Positions 1-8,949 of a stretch of 64,000 nt of DNA are shown one piece after another (within the stretch, counting starts at the first letter, position 1; every line of letters begins with the position of its first letter). Source of the stretch: Sphingobium yanoikuyae (GTDB taxonomy: Bacteria > Pseudomonadota > Alphaproteobacteria > Sphingomonadales > Sphingomonadaceae); the NCBI RefSeq assembly GCF_034424525.1, contig NZ_CP139980.1, positions 62,001 through 126,000 of the forward strand. The letters are read 5' to 3'. The notes beneath the pieces were generated by a model. That model was not told the DNA's origin and did no database searches. It saw only the letters and a list, made by a program, of their open reading frames with translations. A program made the position numbers and the translations under genes.

Positions 1-451
1 TCTTGAAGATCGGATCGAGGTAGTCGACCACCTCCGTCTCGCCGCCGATCATCATGCAATAGCCGCGTTCGAGTCCCCAGACGCCGCCCGACGTGCCGAT
101 GTCGACATAGGCGACTTGCTTCGCCACGCAGAGCTTCGCGCGGCGGATATCGTCCCTGTAGAAGCTGTTGCCGCCGTCGATGATGATGTCGCCGGGCAGG
201 GACTTTTCGAGCAGGGCGGTGATCGTATCCTCGGTCGGAGGACCCGCCGGGAGCATCACCCAGAAGATGGCGCGCTCGGCGAGCTTGCCGCGCAGATCGT
301 CGAGCCCGGTCGCGCCGACCGCGCCTTCCTTGACCAGATCGTCGATCAGATCCTGGTTGCGATCGAAGACGACCGCTTCATGTCCGCCGCGCACCAGGCG
401 ACGGACGATATTGCCGCCCATGCGCCCCAGTCCGATCATTGCGATACGCAT
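1..451 (-). CDS. gnd: 6-phosphogluconate dehydrogenase, decarboxylating (3' end outside window)
   Basis: Only the N-terminal ~150 residues are inside the window; the gene runs off the left edge. The protein begins MRIAMIGLGRMGGNIVRRL, a Rossmann NAD(P) fold with GxGxxG, and continues to a substrate-binding stretch with DGGNSFYRDD and the GTSGGVWG signature of 6-phosphogluconate dehydrogenases. It should oxidise 6-phosphogluconate to ribulose 5-phosphate plus CO2 in the cytoplasmic pentose phosphate pathway. The start ATG at 451 lies 15 bases after the stop of the tal-pgi remnant on the same strand. That order is typical of alphaproteobacterial sugar-phosphate operons. Confidence 0.9.
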   Translation of the reverse strand, partial: MRIAMIGLGRMGGNIVRRLVRGGHEAVVFDRNQDLIDDLVKEGAVGATGLDDLRGKLAERAIFWVMLPAGPPTEDTITALLEKSLPGDIIIDGGNSFYRDDIRRAKLCVAKQVAYVDIGTSGGVWGLERGYCMMIGGETEVVDYLDPIFK

Positions 452-466
452 CTATGCTGATCCCCT

Positions 467-1708
467 TCAATTCTGTAGCGAACGCGCCACCAATGTTTCG
501 AGAATATTGAGATCCCCTGTGTTGAGATGAATGCGCAAGGTGCGCTGCCCGCGCGCGGCGAGCACGTCGAGATCGCCGCGCGCCTGCGCAAGCTGGACGA
601 TGCCAAAGCTCGCTTTCCACCCCGGAACGGCGAGATCCGGATCGGGCGTCCGCGTGATCTCGATGAACACCCCGCTCTTCGGCCCGCCTTTATAGGCCTG
701 GCCGGTCGAATGGAGGAAACGCGGGCCGAAGCCGGCGACGGTCGCGACATGCTTCGCGTGAACTACTTCGCCGCGCATCCGCGCGATCGCCGCCTCATGT
801 TCGGCGTTACGTTCGAGATAAACGAGGAAGCCGACATAGTCGCCGGGCTCGGCGCTGGCGAAATGGTCGCGCAATATCTCGACCGGATTGGTCGCGGCGA
901 AAATGTGGTCGCCCGGTGCGGAGAAGGCCATGGCCGCGTCCTGGTGGAACGGGGTTTCGGGGGCGAGCGCGCCCGATTCCTCATATTTGTCGATCAGCTC
1001 GCGCGTCGCGATCTTGGCATCCTCGACATCGGGCTGGTCGAACGGATCGATGCCGATCACCGCACCGGCAAAAGCGGTTGCCACTTCCCAGCGGAAGAAT
1101 TCCTGGCCGATACGCTCCTTCGACGGCAGCGTGATGCGTATCACCGGCTGGCCCGCTGCGACCAGGAAATGGGCCTGCTCGATGATGTCGGACGCATCGT
1201 CGCCGGCGAGCGTCAGCAGGGCGAACACGCGGTCCGCGCCATAATCCTCCACCGGCGCGGACGGCTCCAGGTCGACGGGCACGATTCCCTTGCCATGCTT
1301 GCCGGTCGATTCGGCGATGAGCTGTTCGAGCCAGGCGCCGATCGGCTCGAGGCCGGGGCTGGTCAGGATGGTGAGCTTGTCGCGGCCGGAAACCGCCGCC
1401 TCGCCCATGATCGCACCGAGGATCAGGCCGGGATTGGCGGTGTCGCCCTTGCACGCTTCGACCAGGGGCTGGGTCGCGGCGAAAAAGGCTTCGACGTCGA
1501 TCCCCATCATCGCTGCCGGCACCATGCCGAATACCGACAGGACCGAATAACGCCCGCCGATCGCCGGATCGCCGAGGAAGATGGCGTGATAGCCATGCTC
1601 CTTGGCCAGCTTCTCGAGCTTCGATCCCGGATCGGTCACCGCGACGAAGCGGTCGCCATCCTTGCCGGACAATTCCCAGAAATACGCCCGGAGCAGTTCG
1701 GGCTCCAT
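467..1708 (-). pseudogene. tal-pgi: C-terminal phosphoglucose isomerase part of a transaldolase/glucose-6-phosphate isomerase fusion
   Basis: The 413-residue reading frame matches, by recall, the isomerase half of the ~950-residue bifunctional Tal-Pgi proteins: GGRYSVLSVFG early, HSTGQAYKGGPKSG near the end. The whole transaldolase domain and the first part of the isomerase domain are absent. Upstream the DNA passes directly into a universal stress protein gene on the same strand, so this is a 5'-truncated remnant and not a short isomerase. The ATG at 1708 follows a weak GAGG and could be translated as a fragment. A complete isomerase active site is unlikely without the missing N-terminal part. 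The downstream gnd keeps the normal operon order. Confidence 0.75.
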
Positions 1709-2400
1709 CGTCGATCCTCATTTCGCTCTATAAGGGCTTGTTGAAGCTTCTTGTCCTCGACTTCCAGGGGCCGTGCCTCGATCATCTCGGGCGTAGGGAC
1801 GACATGGACGAGCAGGAGTTCCGCTTCCGAGGCCTTCGCAAGACGCACAGCTAGGGGCAGCACGCTCTCAGCCCAGCGAGAGCCGTCAAGCGGCACCACA
1901 ACCCTTCTGTAGGGCGCTGCCGGAAGCGGGGCCTCTACCGGTACGAGCAGGACCGGGGCTGGCGTCTGCATGAGCACCTTGTGCACGGTTGCCCCCATGC
2001 CCGGGCGACCGGCCTCTTGCCTGCCTCGTCTTCCCAGTACGACCATGCCGTCGTCGCACTCTCGGATAAAGCGGCAAATTTCCTCCGCGGTTTGGCCTTC
2101 GGTCAGTTCGATGGAGGTTTTGGTTGGAGGTGCGCTGGTCGCGGCGGCGCATCGATCGAGGGCGCGCAGGGCTTCGCGCCGCCGGAGGTTACATTCAATC
2201 GGGTCTGGACGAGAGCGCGTCGAGCCCTCGCCGTCAAGTACTTGTAGCAGGGTAATAGGGACGTCGAGCGTTGTCGCGAGCGCACGAGCGTGTGAGTAGA
2301 TCCACGCATCATGATCGGAGCAATCGATGCAGGCGACAATCCCGGACTGCGGTCGGGGGGACGCCTGCGCCAGAGCTGGAAATGCTGAAGCGGCTGACAT
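1636..2400 (-). CDS. universal stress protein, two UspA domains, C-terminus truncated and fused out of frame into tal-pgi
   Basis: The first UspA domain covers about residues 15-150 and has the ATP-binding-like LGRRGR...G stretch. The second begins around YRRVVVPLDGS and stops after ~60 residues (LLLVHVVPTPEMIEARP). About 30 codons later, near 1740, the frame enters sequence that in another frame is the tal-pgi remnant, so the last ~35 residues are junk. The start is the ATG at 2400 (MSAASAFPAL), preceded by AAGAGGAG; the frame is open further upstream but lacks a ribosome site. UspA-type proteins act in the cytoplasm under stress, often with low-oxygen regulons. Function after loss of half of domain 2 is doubtful. 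Confidence 0.7.
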   Translation of the reverse strand: MSAASAFPALAQASPRPQSGIVACIDCSDHDAWIYSHARALATTLDVPITLLQVLDGEGSTRSRPDPIECNLRRREALRALDRCAAATSAPPTKTSIELTEGQTAEEICRFIRECDDGMVVLGRRGRQEAGRPGMGATVHKVLMQTPAPVLLVPVEAPLPAAPYRRVVVPLDGSRWAESVLPLAVRLAKASEAELLLVHVVPTPEMIEARPLEVEDKKLQQALIERNEDRRWSPNCSGRISGNCPARMATASSR

Positions 2401-2970
2401 CAAATGCTCCTCTTGCCTTGGATCTCCATCGAATTCGTGGCGGCTAGGACAGCGGGAACATCCGGCATCTCGGCCTGGCGTACCCTCCACGACTCGAACC
2501 TGCTCTGACCCTATCTGGGGGGAACGACCCGCGAAATTGTGATATATACGAATGGCGATCGGTCGGTTGACCGGGTCGCAAGAGCATCAGAACCGAAAGC
2601 CGGTCGCTTGCGACTAGTACATCGGGCGGGCCTATATGCCTCCGCCTCGGTACCCGGCTTGAGCGTCCAAACTAACATGTCGGGATAGAGTGAAGGTCAC
2701 CGGGCCACCTTTTCCTCGTCCGGAAGCGAACTCGTCGCCCCCGTTACCGCTCATATGGTCGCTCGCTTGCCCTGCGCATGAGCCGATCACCGTCATCCCA
2801 AGTTCTGCGCCGCCTGCCTTGTCCTGGGCGATCTGCGATCAGATGCCGTGGCAGGCGTCCCTTCTGTCTAGCGGCAAATACGCATTACCGCCGGCAGATG
2901 GTCTGCATAGTCTGCCAAGGGCAACCAACGAAGCTCTCAGCGCAGTGAGTGTGGATCGGAAGGAAATAGT
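2401..2970. other. intergenic region between usp and a secreted small protein
   Basis: This 570-base stretch separates divergent genes. It must hold both promoters, but I see no confident -35/-10 pair. An open frame at 2690-2974 on the plus strand has no recognisable protein character and overlaps the next start codon, so I do not call it. Confidence 0.4.
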
Positions 2971-3417
2971 ATGACGATCGCGCTTAACGGGTTATTTCGA
3001 TGCCGGCTGCTCACTTTCACACGGTGGTCGTGTTCCATCTGGGCGATTTTCGCCGCGCTCACTGTGCCAACGCTACCTTCGCCGGCCAGGGTCGTTCCCG
3101 CAGGGGAAGATACCTCGACCACCAAGCTCGCGGGTGTCTGGTCATTTGATGGCCGATCCGGCTGTAAGTCGGGGATGGCCTGGGTTCTTAATCGCAACGG
3201 ATCTTACAGCGAAATCCGATTGCCTGACCAGACGCCGCTTGGCGGAGGAAAGTGGTATGAACGCGGCGATACCATCTATTACTCATTGCCGCGAGTACTG
3301 ACAGCGGCCGCGGGACGGCCCGACAAGCGTATGGTCATTATAGAGCGCGGCCCGCGGCGCCTGGTGGCCGTGACGAACCGCAGGGTTCGTCATGTGATGC
3401 ACAAGTGTCCGGGATGA
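2971..3417 (+). CDS. secreted hypothetical protein
   Basis: The 148-residue protein has a hydrophobic segment at about residues 15-40 that could be a signal peptide or anchor. The rest is a compact domain (LAGVWSFDGRSGC..., then GGGKWYERGDTIYYSLPRV), reminiscent of small beta-rich periplasmic proteins. Three cysteines fall in the mature part or near the end (SGCKSG, HKCPG). The start ATG follows GAAGGAAATAGT, a good ribosome site. I do not recognise the family. Its place beside a multicopper oxidase hints at an envelope role, but this is only context. Confidence 0.6.
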   Translation: MTIALNGLFRCRLLTFTRWSCSIWAIFAALTVPTLPSPARVVPAGEDTSTTKLAGVWSFDGRSGCKSGMAWVLNRNGSYSEIRLPDQTPLGGGKWYERGDTIYYSLPRVLTAAAGRPDKRMVIIERGPRRLVAVTNRRVRHVMHKCPG

Positions 3418-3560
3418 TCGAATGCCTTCGATCGAGATGTGCGAAACGTTCTGGCCCAAGCCCGAAAAGGGAACAAAAACGAGAGTGGAGTTCGAAGTCA
3501 TACGTCGAGCATTGCCCCCTTATTGGCATATGCGGGATTTCGATTCTTGAGTTGTTCCCA

Positions 3561-5027
3561 CTACGTCACGGAAAACTGACCCATCATGCCTTCGTCCTCG
3601 TGCTCCAGGATATGGCAATGGAACAGGAAGGGCGCCTTTGAAGCAGGCTGGTCGAAGCGGATTAATAACTCGACCGGTTCGTCCACGACGATGGTGTCAC
3701 GTGGCCCCTGATCAAGAAGATCTGGCTCCTCGCCATCGCGACTTAGCACGTCGAAGTGCACTCCATGAATGTGGAAGGGATGGGCCATTTTCTGCCCGGA
3801 GACTTTCCATATCTCGACGGCGCCAAGCTCGACCTCCTCATCGATTCGATCCATATCGAATCGCCTGTGGTTGATCGTTAGCGGCTCTTCGTCGCTATCC
3901 ATCATGCCCCCCAGCCTCATGTTGAGCACCAGACGTCGCCGTGCGACGACCGTCGCCGGATTTGGCACCGCGCGGGACGCCAGGAGGAGCGGAAGCGTGG
4001 TGCTACCTCGCTTGCTCGATGCCAAGCGCGGTGAGAATGTGAGGACAGTTTCATTGCCTGCGTTGTTTTCGCTAGCCTCGTGCCGATGCATCATGCCCAT
4101 GCCATGCATCCTCAGGGTGCTTTGGTCCGGAGCCGAGACCAACGAGACCGGTTTGCCATCGCTGAAGTCCACCAAGATCTCCGCCCGCTGACCGGAGGCC
4201 AGAGTGAGGGACTGCAATTCAACGGACTTTTCCAAAAGGCCGCCCTCGGTGCCGATCCAATAAAAGGCTCGTCCGTCGCTGAACGAAAGATCGTAAGTCC
4301 GGGCATTCGAACCATTTACAAGCCGCAGCCGCACTAAGCTTCTGGGAACGTCTGCTCGCGGGTTGTACGCGCCGTTTACGAGAATAACGTTGCCCCGCCT
4401 CCCGTCCAACGCCACCATCATGCCCGCCGGTAACACCAGACGGCCATCCACGAACTGCCGATCCTGGATCAATATTGGTAGATCGTCGACGCCGTAATCT
4501 GAAGGCAAACCGAGACCTTGCTCTTCCTCGTCGGTGACGAAGAGCAATCCCGCTAGGCCTGCATAGACCTGCTCCGCCGTTCGGCCGTGTGCATGGGAAT
4601 GATAAAAGAGAGTGGCCGCCGGCTGACGGATCGGCAGCGTCGGACGCCAAGTCTCGCCTGGACTAATGGTCTGGTGGGGGCTGCCGTCCAGCTCTCCCGG
4701 TACGAGCAGCCCGTGCCAGTGAACCGTGGTATCAGCAGACAGATTGTTGCTGACAGTCACCGTCACGTCGTCCCCGCGATGTACCCGCAGAGTCGGGCCG
4801 AGATAGCTGCCGTTGTATCCCATGGTGGCGCTCCGCCGCCCTGGGAAGAAAGTGGTTTCCCCTTCCTGCGCCCTCAGTCCAATTCTCTGCCCATGGTCGC
4901 GTGCATCTAACAGGCGAGGAATGGGCAGCGTGCCTGCTTGGTCCGGCGTCGCAAATCTGCGCGTGCATGCCGCCCCCAGCAGGAGGCCTCCGCCCGCCAA
5001 GAGAGTTCGCCGGCTCAGAAAAGTCAT
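3561..5027 (-). CDS. periplasmic multicopper oxidase, CueO/bilirubin-oxidase like
   Basis: The protein of 488 residues from the ATG at 5027 begins MTFLSRRTLLAGGG, a twin-arginine export signal. All four copper-ligand blocks are present: HWHG and HSHAHG in the N-terminal cupredoxin, and HPFHIHGVHF and HCHILEHEDEGMM at the C-terminus. It should oxidise Cu(I) or organic donors with O2 in the periplasm. The frame is open to 5243, but the ATG at 5027 has GAGGGG just upstream and places the Tat motif at the N-terminus. It lacks the long Met-rich insert of CopA proteins. Neighbours are small copper-type exported proteins. Confidence 0.88.
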   Translation of the reverse strand: MTFLSRRTLLAGGGLLLGAACTRRFATPDQAGTLPIPRLLDARDHGQRIGLRAQEGETTFFPGRRSATMGYNGSYLGPTLRVHRGDDVTVTVSNNLSADTTVHWHGLLVPGELDGSPHQTISPGETWRPTLPIRQPAATLFYHSHAHGRTAEQVYAGLAGLLFVTDEEEQGLGLPSDYGVDDLPILIQDRQFVDGRLVLPAGMMVALDGRRGNVILVNGAYNPRADVPRSLVRLRLVNGSNARTYDLSFSDGRAFYWIGTEGGLLEKSVELQSLTLASGQRAEILVDFSDGKPVSLVSAPDQSTLRMHGMGMMHRHEASENNAGNETVLTFSPRLASSKRGSTTLPLLLASRAVPNPATVVARRRLVLNMRLGGMMDSDEEPLTINHRRFDMDRIDEEVELGAVEIWKVSGQKMAHPFHIHGVHFDVLSRDGEEPDLLDQGPRDTIVVDEPVELLIRFDQPASKAPFLFHCHILEHEDEGMMGQFSVT

Positions 5028-5531
5028 TTCGAAGCCCCTCCTGAGCAATCGTGAAACTGACGCAAACGCGCTTTTCTCGATCCCGATGAGATCCACCGAG
5101 GCGAAGCGCCGCTCTTCCCTTAAAGGGCGCTCGGGAGGGCAATATCCGTAATACCCGAACCGATCGCTTTTGTGCCCGCCCCCTCTGGGAAGAAAAAATT
5201 GCCCTTCTAAGCTGGTTGCGGCCCTCGCCAGTTGATCAATCATCAGCCAGGCGAGCGTTCAATCACTGCGGCACCGATCCGAGCGAGCGTCTATTGCGAC
5301 AATTTAGCCTGGGCCAGTGCGAGTGGCTGGTTCGGCGGTGAGCCTTGCCACGATCGCGCCGAAGCAAAAGCGGCGTGCGATTTACGTTTCGCTGTTTGCC
5401 ACTGCAGCAGGCGGCGTCGCTTTCCAGTGCTCGGGCTAGGCGGAGGCTTTGATGGCCGCCGTCTTCGGTCATCCGCGCCCAGCTTTTGCTAATAGCCGAA
5501 CTAAAGCGGACATGGCAGGCTGACCGCCGGC
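5028..5531. other. intergenic region upstream of the multicopper oxidase
   Basis: This stretch lies between the oxidase and the next small gene. Only short frames without protein character are present. An imperfect repeat, TTAAAGGGCGC, near 5118 is unremarkable. I see no gene here. Confidence 0.4.
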
Positions 5532-5549
5532 TTCGCAAATTACGTATAC
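5532..5549 (+). promoter_or_regulatory. shared 18-base promoter element, copy 1
   Basis: TTCGCAAATTACGTATAC lies 106 bases before the start of the small exported protein at 5656. The same element with two changes occurs before the next Met/His-rich gene (6162-6179). TATACT at 5545 could be its -10. This suggests one regulator or sigma factor for both genes. Confidence 0.45.
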
Positions 5550-5655
5550 TGCCGCCTCCAGGCCGACACCATCTCAACGGCAAGCTCCCTGGGGAGCGAG
5601 AATCGACCGGGCATGTGTCCGGTCGAACTGAAACTCAGACTTGAAGGAATCATAT

Positions 5656-5946
5656 TTGCGCAAGAAAGCAGCGATTATCGCTTCGCTCGCAGCCTTTGGC
5701 GTCCTTGCCGTCGGCGCCGGGCCAGTTCTCGCCGATGGGATGCCGCCGGGCATGCCGGACCTTGAGCAGACGCTCAAGGCGAAGCCGGCGCCGGCTCGGT
5801 CCGACACGGCCCAGATGCAAGGAATGCGACACCGCGAAGTGCCGATGCACGGTGAGATGATGCAGGACCATCGGATCGCTATGCGGGAGATGGGAACCCA
5901 GGACGGAGCCTCCCGCATGTTGCGTAGGTCGCGGGGCGGTTGCTGA
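5656..5946 (+). CDS. small exported Met/His-rich protein, likely copper binding
   Basis: I place the start at the TTG at 5656, because GAAGGAA sits six bases ahead and the encoded N-terminus (RKKAAIIASLAAFGVLAVGA, cut near VLADG) is a clean signal peptide. A second TTG at 5641 lacks a ribosome site. The mature ~70 residues are rich in Met and His (GMPPGMPD, MQGMRHREVPMHGEMMQDHR), as in periplasmic Cu(I) carriers. A final Cys is present. No domain is recognised. It is followed by a strong terminator at 6017, so it is a single-gene unit. Confidence 0.6.
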   Translation: MRKKAAIIASLAAFGVLAVGAGPVLADGMPPGMPDLEQTLKAKPAPARSDTAQMQGMRHREVPMHGEMMQDHRIAMREMGTQDGASRMLRRSRGGC

Positions 5947-6016
5947 CCCTGCACTTAAGCCAGCTCCGATCACGAGGCTGGGTGGCCAACGACCGTGGCC
6001 TGGTTCAACTGCAGCT

Positions 6017-6055
6017 TTGGCCCGCCGTTCTCCCACGGCGGGCCAATTGGTTTTT
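6017..6055 (+). terminator. Rho-independent terminator
   Basis: A 12-base perfect stem (TTGGCCCGCCGT / ACGGCGGGCCAA) with a 6-base loop is followed by TTGGTTTTT. It ends the transcript of the small exported protein gene at 5656-5946. Confidence 0.85.
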
Positions 6056-6161
6056 GCACTTCGCTGTCGGCCGCCATCAAGCGGGATCATGAATTCGCTT
6101 GACCTTGGACCATGGTCCACCCCGCACGATCCCGCGCATGCTAGTCGCGATCCAAAGCGGA

Positions 6162-6179
6162 TTCGTAAGTTACGTATAC
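6162..6179 (+). promoter_or_regulatory. shared 18-base promoter element, copy 2
   Basis: TTCGTAAGTTACGTATAC matches the element at 5532 in 16 of 18 positions and lies 90 bases before the start at 6270. TATACA at 6175 may be the -10. Confidence 0.45.
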
Positions 6180-6269
6180 AGACTGCGTCTCGCTAGCAGC
6201 ATTGAAGCTTCGGAATTGCCGGGATCGGAACGTCGATCGGGCAACAGGACGAACACTCGGAGACCCTCA

Positions 6270-6671
6270 ATGCGACAGACGACATTTCTAGCGGCGACCG
6301 TCAGCCTCTTCGCGACGCTAACCTTCGCCGCCGGCACCGCTCTCGCCCAGTCGACGCCCGCGCCCGCGCAGACTGCGCCGGCCCCTGCCCACCAGCAGGG
6401 CATGGATCATGGCGGGCAGCAGATGCACGATCAGATGATGAAGGATCATCAGGCCGGCGCGCAGAAGCAGCAGGGGCAACCGGCCCAGCAGGATCAACAG
6501 GGCATGTCGGGGATGGCCGGCATGTCCGGCGGGTCGCCAGCATCGAACGGCTCGGGCATGGCCGGTAAGGCGAAGAGTGGCTGCTGCAAGATGCCGATGA
6601 AGAAGGCCAAGCCGGCCGCGAAGAAGAAGACCGCCAAGCCCATGGCCGACAAGCCGATGAGCGACATGTGA
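6270..6671 (+). CDS. small exported Met/His/Lys-rich protein, likely copper binding
   Basis: From the ATG at 6270 the protein has 133 residues with a clear signal peptide (MRQTTFLAATVSLFATLTFA, cleavage after ALAQ). The mature chain is low complexity: a Pro/Ala stretch, then Gln/His/Met repeats (QGMDHGGQQMHDQMMKDH, GMSGMAGMSGG), then CCKMP and a Lys/Ala-rich tail. Paired Cys plus Met and His fit copper binding in the periplasm. The frame is open upstream to 6099 without a signal-like N-terminus, so the inner ATG is preferred. Promoter element copy 2 lies upstream and two hairpins follow. Confidence 0.65.
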   Translation: MRQTTFLAATVSLFATLTFAAGTALAQSTPAPAQTAPAPAHQQGMDHGGQQMHDQMMKDHQAGAQKQQGQPAQQDQQGMSGMAGMSGGSPASNGSGMAGKAKSGCCKMPMKKAKPAAKKKTAKPMADKPMSDM

Positions 6672-6677
6672 AGTTTC

Positions 6678-6706
6678 CAGCCCCGATAAAACACCCCCCG
6701 GGGCTG
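6678..6706 (+). terminator. hairpin, possible terminator
   Basis: CAGCCCCG and CGGGGCTG form an 8-base stem around a 13-base loop just after the stop at 6671. There is no T run, so its role is uncertain; it may work with the hairpin at 6709. Confidence 0.4.
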
Positions 6707-6708
6707 AG

Positions 6709-6740
6709 GGCCCGCCGCCGCCCCCGCGGCGGGCCAGTTC
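6709..6740 (+). terminator. GC-rich hairpin terminator
   Basis: GGCCCGCCGC / GCGGCGGGCC is a perfect 10-base stem with a 7-base loop, followed by AGTTCTTT. It probably stops transcription from the Met/His-rich gene. Confidence 0.6.
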
Positions 6741-6819
6741 TTTGACGATGCCCAGCGTCGTCCGTGCTCCCGGCCTTCAAAACCGGGTCCGAGCGTCTGA
6801 CGTGAGAGAGGAAACAGCG

Positions 6820-7149
6820 ATGCGAAAACATCTTGGCGTCGGTGCTGCTGTTGGCTTTCTGCTCTTTGGCAGCACGCCGCTCCTCGCACAGGGTATCGGC
6901 CATAGCTTGTTCATGCGCGGCAAGATCGTCCGTATGGATGCGGGCGGCACAGTGGCCTGCCTGGGTAAGGCCGATGGCGCGCACATCGGGCAGATACTCG
7001 AAGTCTATCACGCAACGCCGCGCCACCGCCGTCTTGTCGGTCATGTCGAAGTCGACCAGATTTTCGACGACCATTATGCTCATTTCCGCGTGAGGGACGG
7101 GACGCTTCAGAAAGGCGATTGGGTGAGCCTAAAGCGCGTCCGGGCGTAA
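6820..7149 (+). CDS. exported hypothetical protein, 109 residues
   Basis: The ATG at 6820 follows GAGAGGAAACAGCG. The N-terminus is a signal peptide (MRKHLGVGAAVGFLLFGSTPLLAQG). The mature domain of ~85 residues (FMRGKIVRMDAGGTVACLGKADGAHIGQILEV..., ending KGDWVSLKRV) looks like a small beta-barrel. It resembles hypothetical periplasmic proteins found beside copper genes, but I cannot name a family. It is the third small exported protein in a row here. Confidence 0.6.
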   Translation: MRKHLGVGAAVGFLLFGSTPLLAQGIGHSLFMRGKIVRMDAGGTVACLGKADGAHIGQILEVYHATPRHRRLVGHVEVDQIFDDHYAHFRVRDGTLQKGDWVSLKRVRA

Positions 7150-7252
7150 CGCCAGAATTGGAATGCCAAGCGCCGCCCTCGCCAAAAGAAGACTCGGCCG
7201 AGTAACGCCTGTCTCGGCATAATTCCGATCAGGCGTGCGCGAATAGGTTCAG

Positions 7253-7276
7253 GAGTCGATGAATATTCATCGGCTC
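7253..7276. promoter_or_regulatory. 24-base near-perfect palindrome
   Basis: The 16-base core CGATGAATATTCATCG (7257-7272) is a perfect palindrome. It is extended by GAG/CTC arms with one mismatched pair. It has no loop, so it looks like a dimer-binding operator. It lies between the gene ending at 7149 and the aldehyde dehydrogenase at 7403. Confidence 0.4.
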
Positions 7277-7337
7277 CGTTGGCGTGTCCGACCCTTAAAG
7301 CCCGCGACACCGATACCAGACTACCTTCTGCGGAACT

Positions 7338-7345
7338 TACTTATA
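7338..7345 (+). promoter_or_regulatory. TACTTATA element before the aldehyde dehydrogenase
   Basis: TACTTATA lies 57 bases before the ATG at 7403. The same 8-mer lies 58 bases before the gene at 40294. It may include a -10 hexamer used by both promoters. The match is short. Confidence 0.25.
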
Positions 7346-7402
7346 GGCCGCCCGGGCAAAGAGACTACTCCGTCAGGCCATCGATAGAGATGGAGTCAGG
7401 TT

Positions 7403-8923
7403 ATGTTCGAGAAGGCGATCGGGACCATTAACGCGGCGGCCTCCTTCCGACACCGCTATGATAATTTCATCGGAGGCCGCTGGAGCGCTCCTGCGAGCGG
7501 CGAGTATTTCGCCGACAAGAGCCCGATCAATGGCGCCCAGATCGCCGAGTTCGCGCTGTCGACGCCGGAAGATGTCGAGCGCGCGCTCGATGCGGCGCAC
7601 GCCGCCAAGGATCAATGGGCAAGGATCGCGCCCGCCGAGCGCGCCAGGATTCTCAATCGCGTCGCCGACCGGCTCGAGGATAATCTGGAGCTGCTGGCGC
7701 TTGCCGAGACGATCGACAATGGCAAGCCGATCCGCGAGACCCGCGCTGCCGACGTGCCGCTTGCGATCGACCATTTCCGCTACTTCGCCGGCTGCATCCG
7801 GGCGGAGGAAGGCGGCATCTCGACGATCGATGCCGACACCATCGCCTATCATTTCCGCGAGCCGCTCGGCGTCGTCGGCCAGATCATCCCGTGGAACTTC
7901 CCGCTGCTGATGGCGGCGTGGAAGATCGCCCCGGCGCTGGCGGCGGGCAACTGCACCGTCATCAAGCCCGCATCCCAGACGCCGCTCACCTTGCTGATGT
8001 TCGCCGAGCTCACCGCCGACATCCTGCCGCCCGGCGTGCTCAATGTCGTCACCGGCCCGGGACGGACCGTCGGCCAGGCGATCGCCGCCAATCCGCGCAT
8101 CGCCAAGGTCTCGTTCACCGGCGAGACCGTCACCGGCAAGCAGATCATGCATGCGGCTGCCGACCATCTGATCCCCCAGACGATGGAGCTTGGCGGCAAG
8201 TCACCGAACATCTTCATGGCGGACGTGCTCGACGAGGACGATGCCTTCTTCGACAAGGCGCTCGAAGGCTTCACGCTGTTCGCGTTCAACAAGGGCGAGG
8301 TCTGCACCTGCCCGTCGCGCGCGCTGATCCATGAGTCGATCTTCGACCGCTTCATCGAGCGCGCCGTGGCGCGCGTCGCCGCGATCCGCCAGGGCAATCC
8401 GCTCGACCCCTCGGTCCAGGTCGGCGCGCAGGCGTCGGAGGACCAGCTCCACAAGATCCTGGGCTATATCGATATCGGCAAGGCCGAGGGCGCGCAGTGT
8501 CTGGTCGGTGGCGCCAGGGCGCTGCCGGGCGGTGCGCTCGACCAGGGCTATTTCGTGCAGCCGACCGTGTTCGTGGGCCAGAACCACATGCGCATCTTCC
8601 AGGAGGAGATCTTCGGCCCCGTCCTGTCGGTCACCACGTTCAAGACGGTCGAGGAGGCGATCGCACTCGCAAACGACACCGCCTACGGTCTTGGCGCGGG
8701 CGTCTGGACCCGGAGCGGCAACACCGCCTACCGGCTGGGCCGCGCGATCGAGGCCGGGCGGGTCTGGACCAACTGCTATCATCAGTACCCCGCCCATGCC
8801 GCCTTCGGCGGATACAAGGCGTCGGGCTTCGGGCGTGAAAATCACCGGATGATGCTCGACCATTATCAGCAGACCAAGAACCTGCTCGTCTCCTATGACG
8901 AGCACGCGCTCGGCCTGTTCTGA
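7403..8923 (+). CDS. NAD-dependent aldehyde dehydrogenase, AldB/ExaC type
   Basis: The 506-residue protein has the full aldehyde dehydrogenase layout: cofactor site [24 protein letters not shown] around residue 235, ELGGKSP with the general base Glu, and the catalytic Cys in [11 protein letters not shown]. The C-terminal [13 protein letters not shown] signature is present. The length and the CTCPSR motif fit the acetaldehyde dehydrogenase (ExaC/AldB) subgroup. The start ATG follows GGAGTCAGGTT. It lies 26 bases ahead of a zinc alcohol dehydrogenase, so the two together would interconvert ethanol, acetaldehyde and acetate in the cytoplasm. Confidence 0.9.
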   Translation: MFEKAIGTINAAASFRHRYDNFIGGRWSAPASGEYFADKSPINGAQIAEFALSTPEDVERALDAAHAAKDQWARIAPAERARILNRVADRLEDNLELLALAETIDNGKPIRETRAADVPLAIDHFRYFAGCIRAEEGGISTIDADTIAYHFREPLGVVGQIIPWNFPLLMAAWKIAPALAAGNCTVIKPASQTPLTLLMFAELTADILPPGVLNVVTGPGRTVGQAIAANPRIAKVSFTGETVTGKQIMHAAADHLIPQTMELGGKSPNIFMADVLDEDDAFFDKALEGFTLFAFNKGEVCTCPSRALIHESIFDRFIERAVARVAAIRQGNPLDPSVQVGAQASEDQLHKILGYIDIGKAEGAQCLVGGARALPGGALDQGYFVQPTVFVGQNHMRIFQEEIFGPVLSVTTFKTVEEAIALANDTAYGLGAGVWTRSGNTAYRLGRAIEAGRVWTNCYHQYPAHAAFGGYKASGFGRENHRMMLDHYQQTKNLLVSYDEHALGLF

Positions 8924-8949
8924 CCCCTCGCTCAAAAGGAGAAACGGAC

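Noticed and set aside
527-1744. Long plus-strand open frame of 405 codons
   Set aside because: It lies antisense to the tal-pgi remnant; high GC opens such frames. The opposite strand carries recognisable isomerase motifs, this one none.
2690-2974. 94-codon plus-strand frame before the secreted protein at 2971
   Set aside because: No ribosome site, no signal, Pro/Ser-rich composition without a recognisable pattern.
5028-5243. N-terminal extension of the multicopper oxidase
   Set aside because: The inner ATG gives a Tat signal at the N-terminus and has a ribosome site; the extension would bury it.
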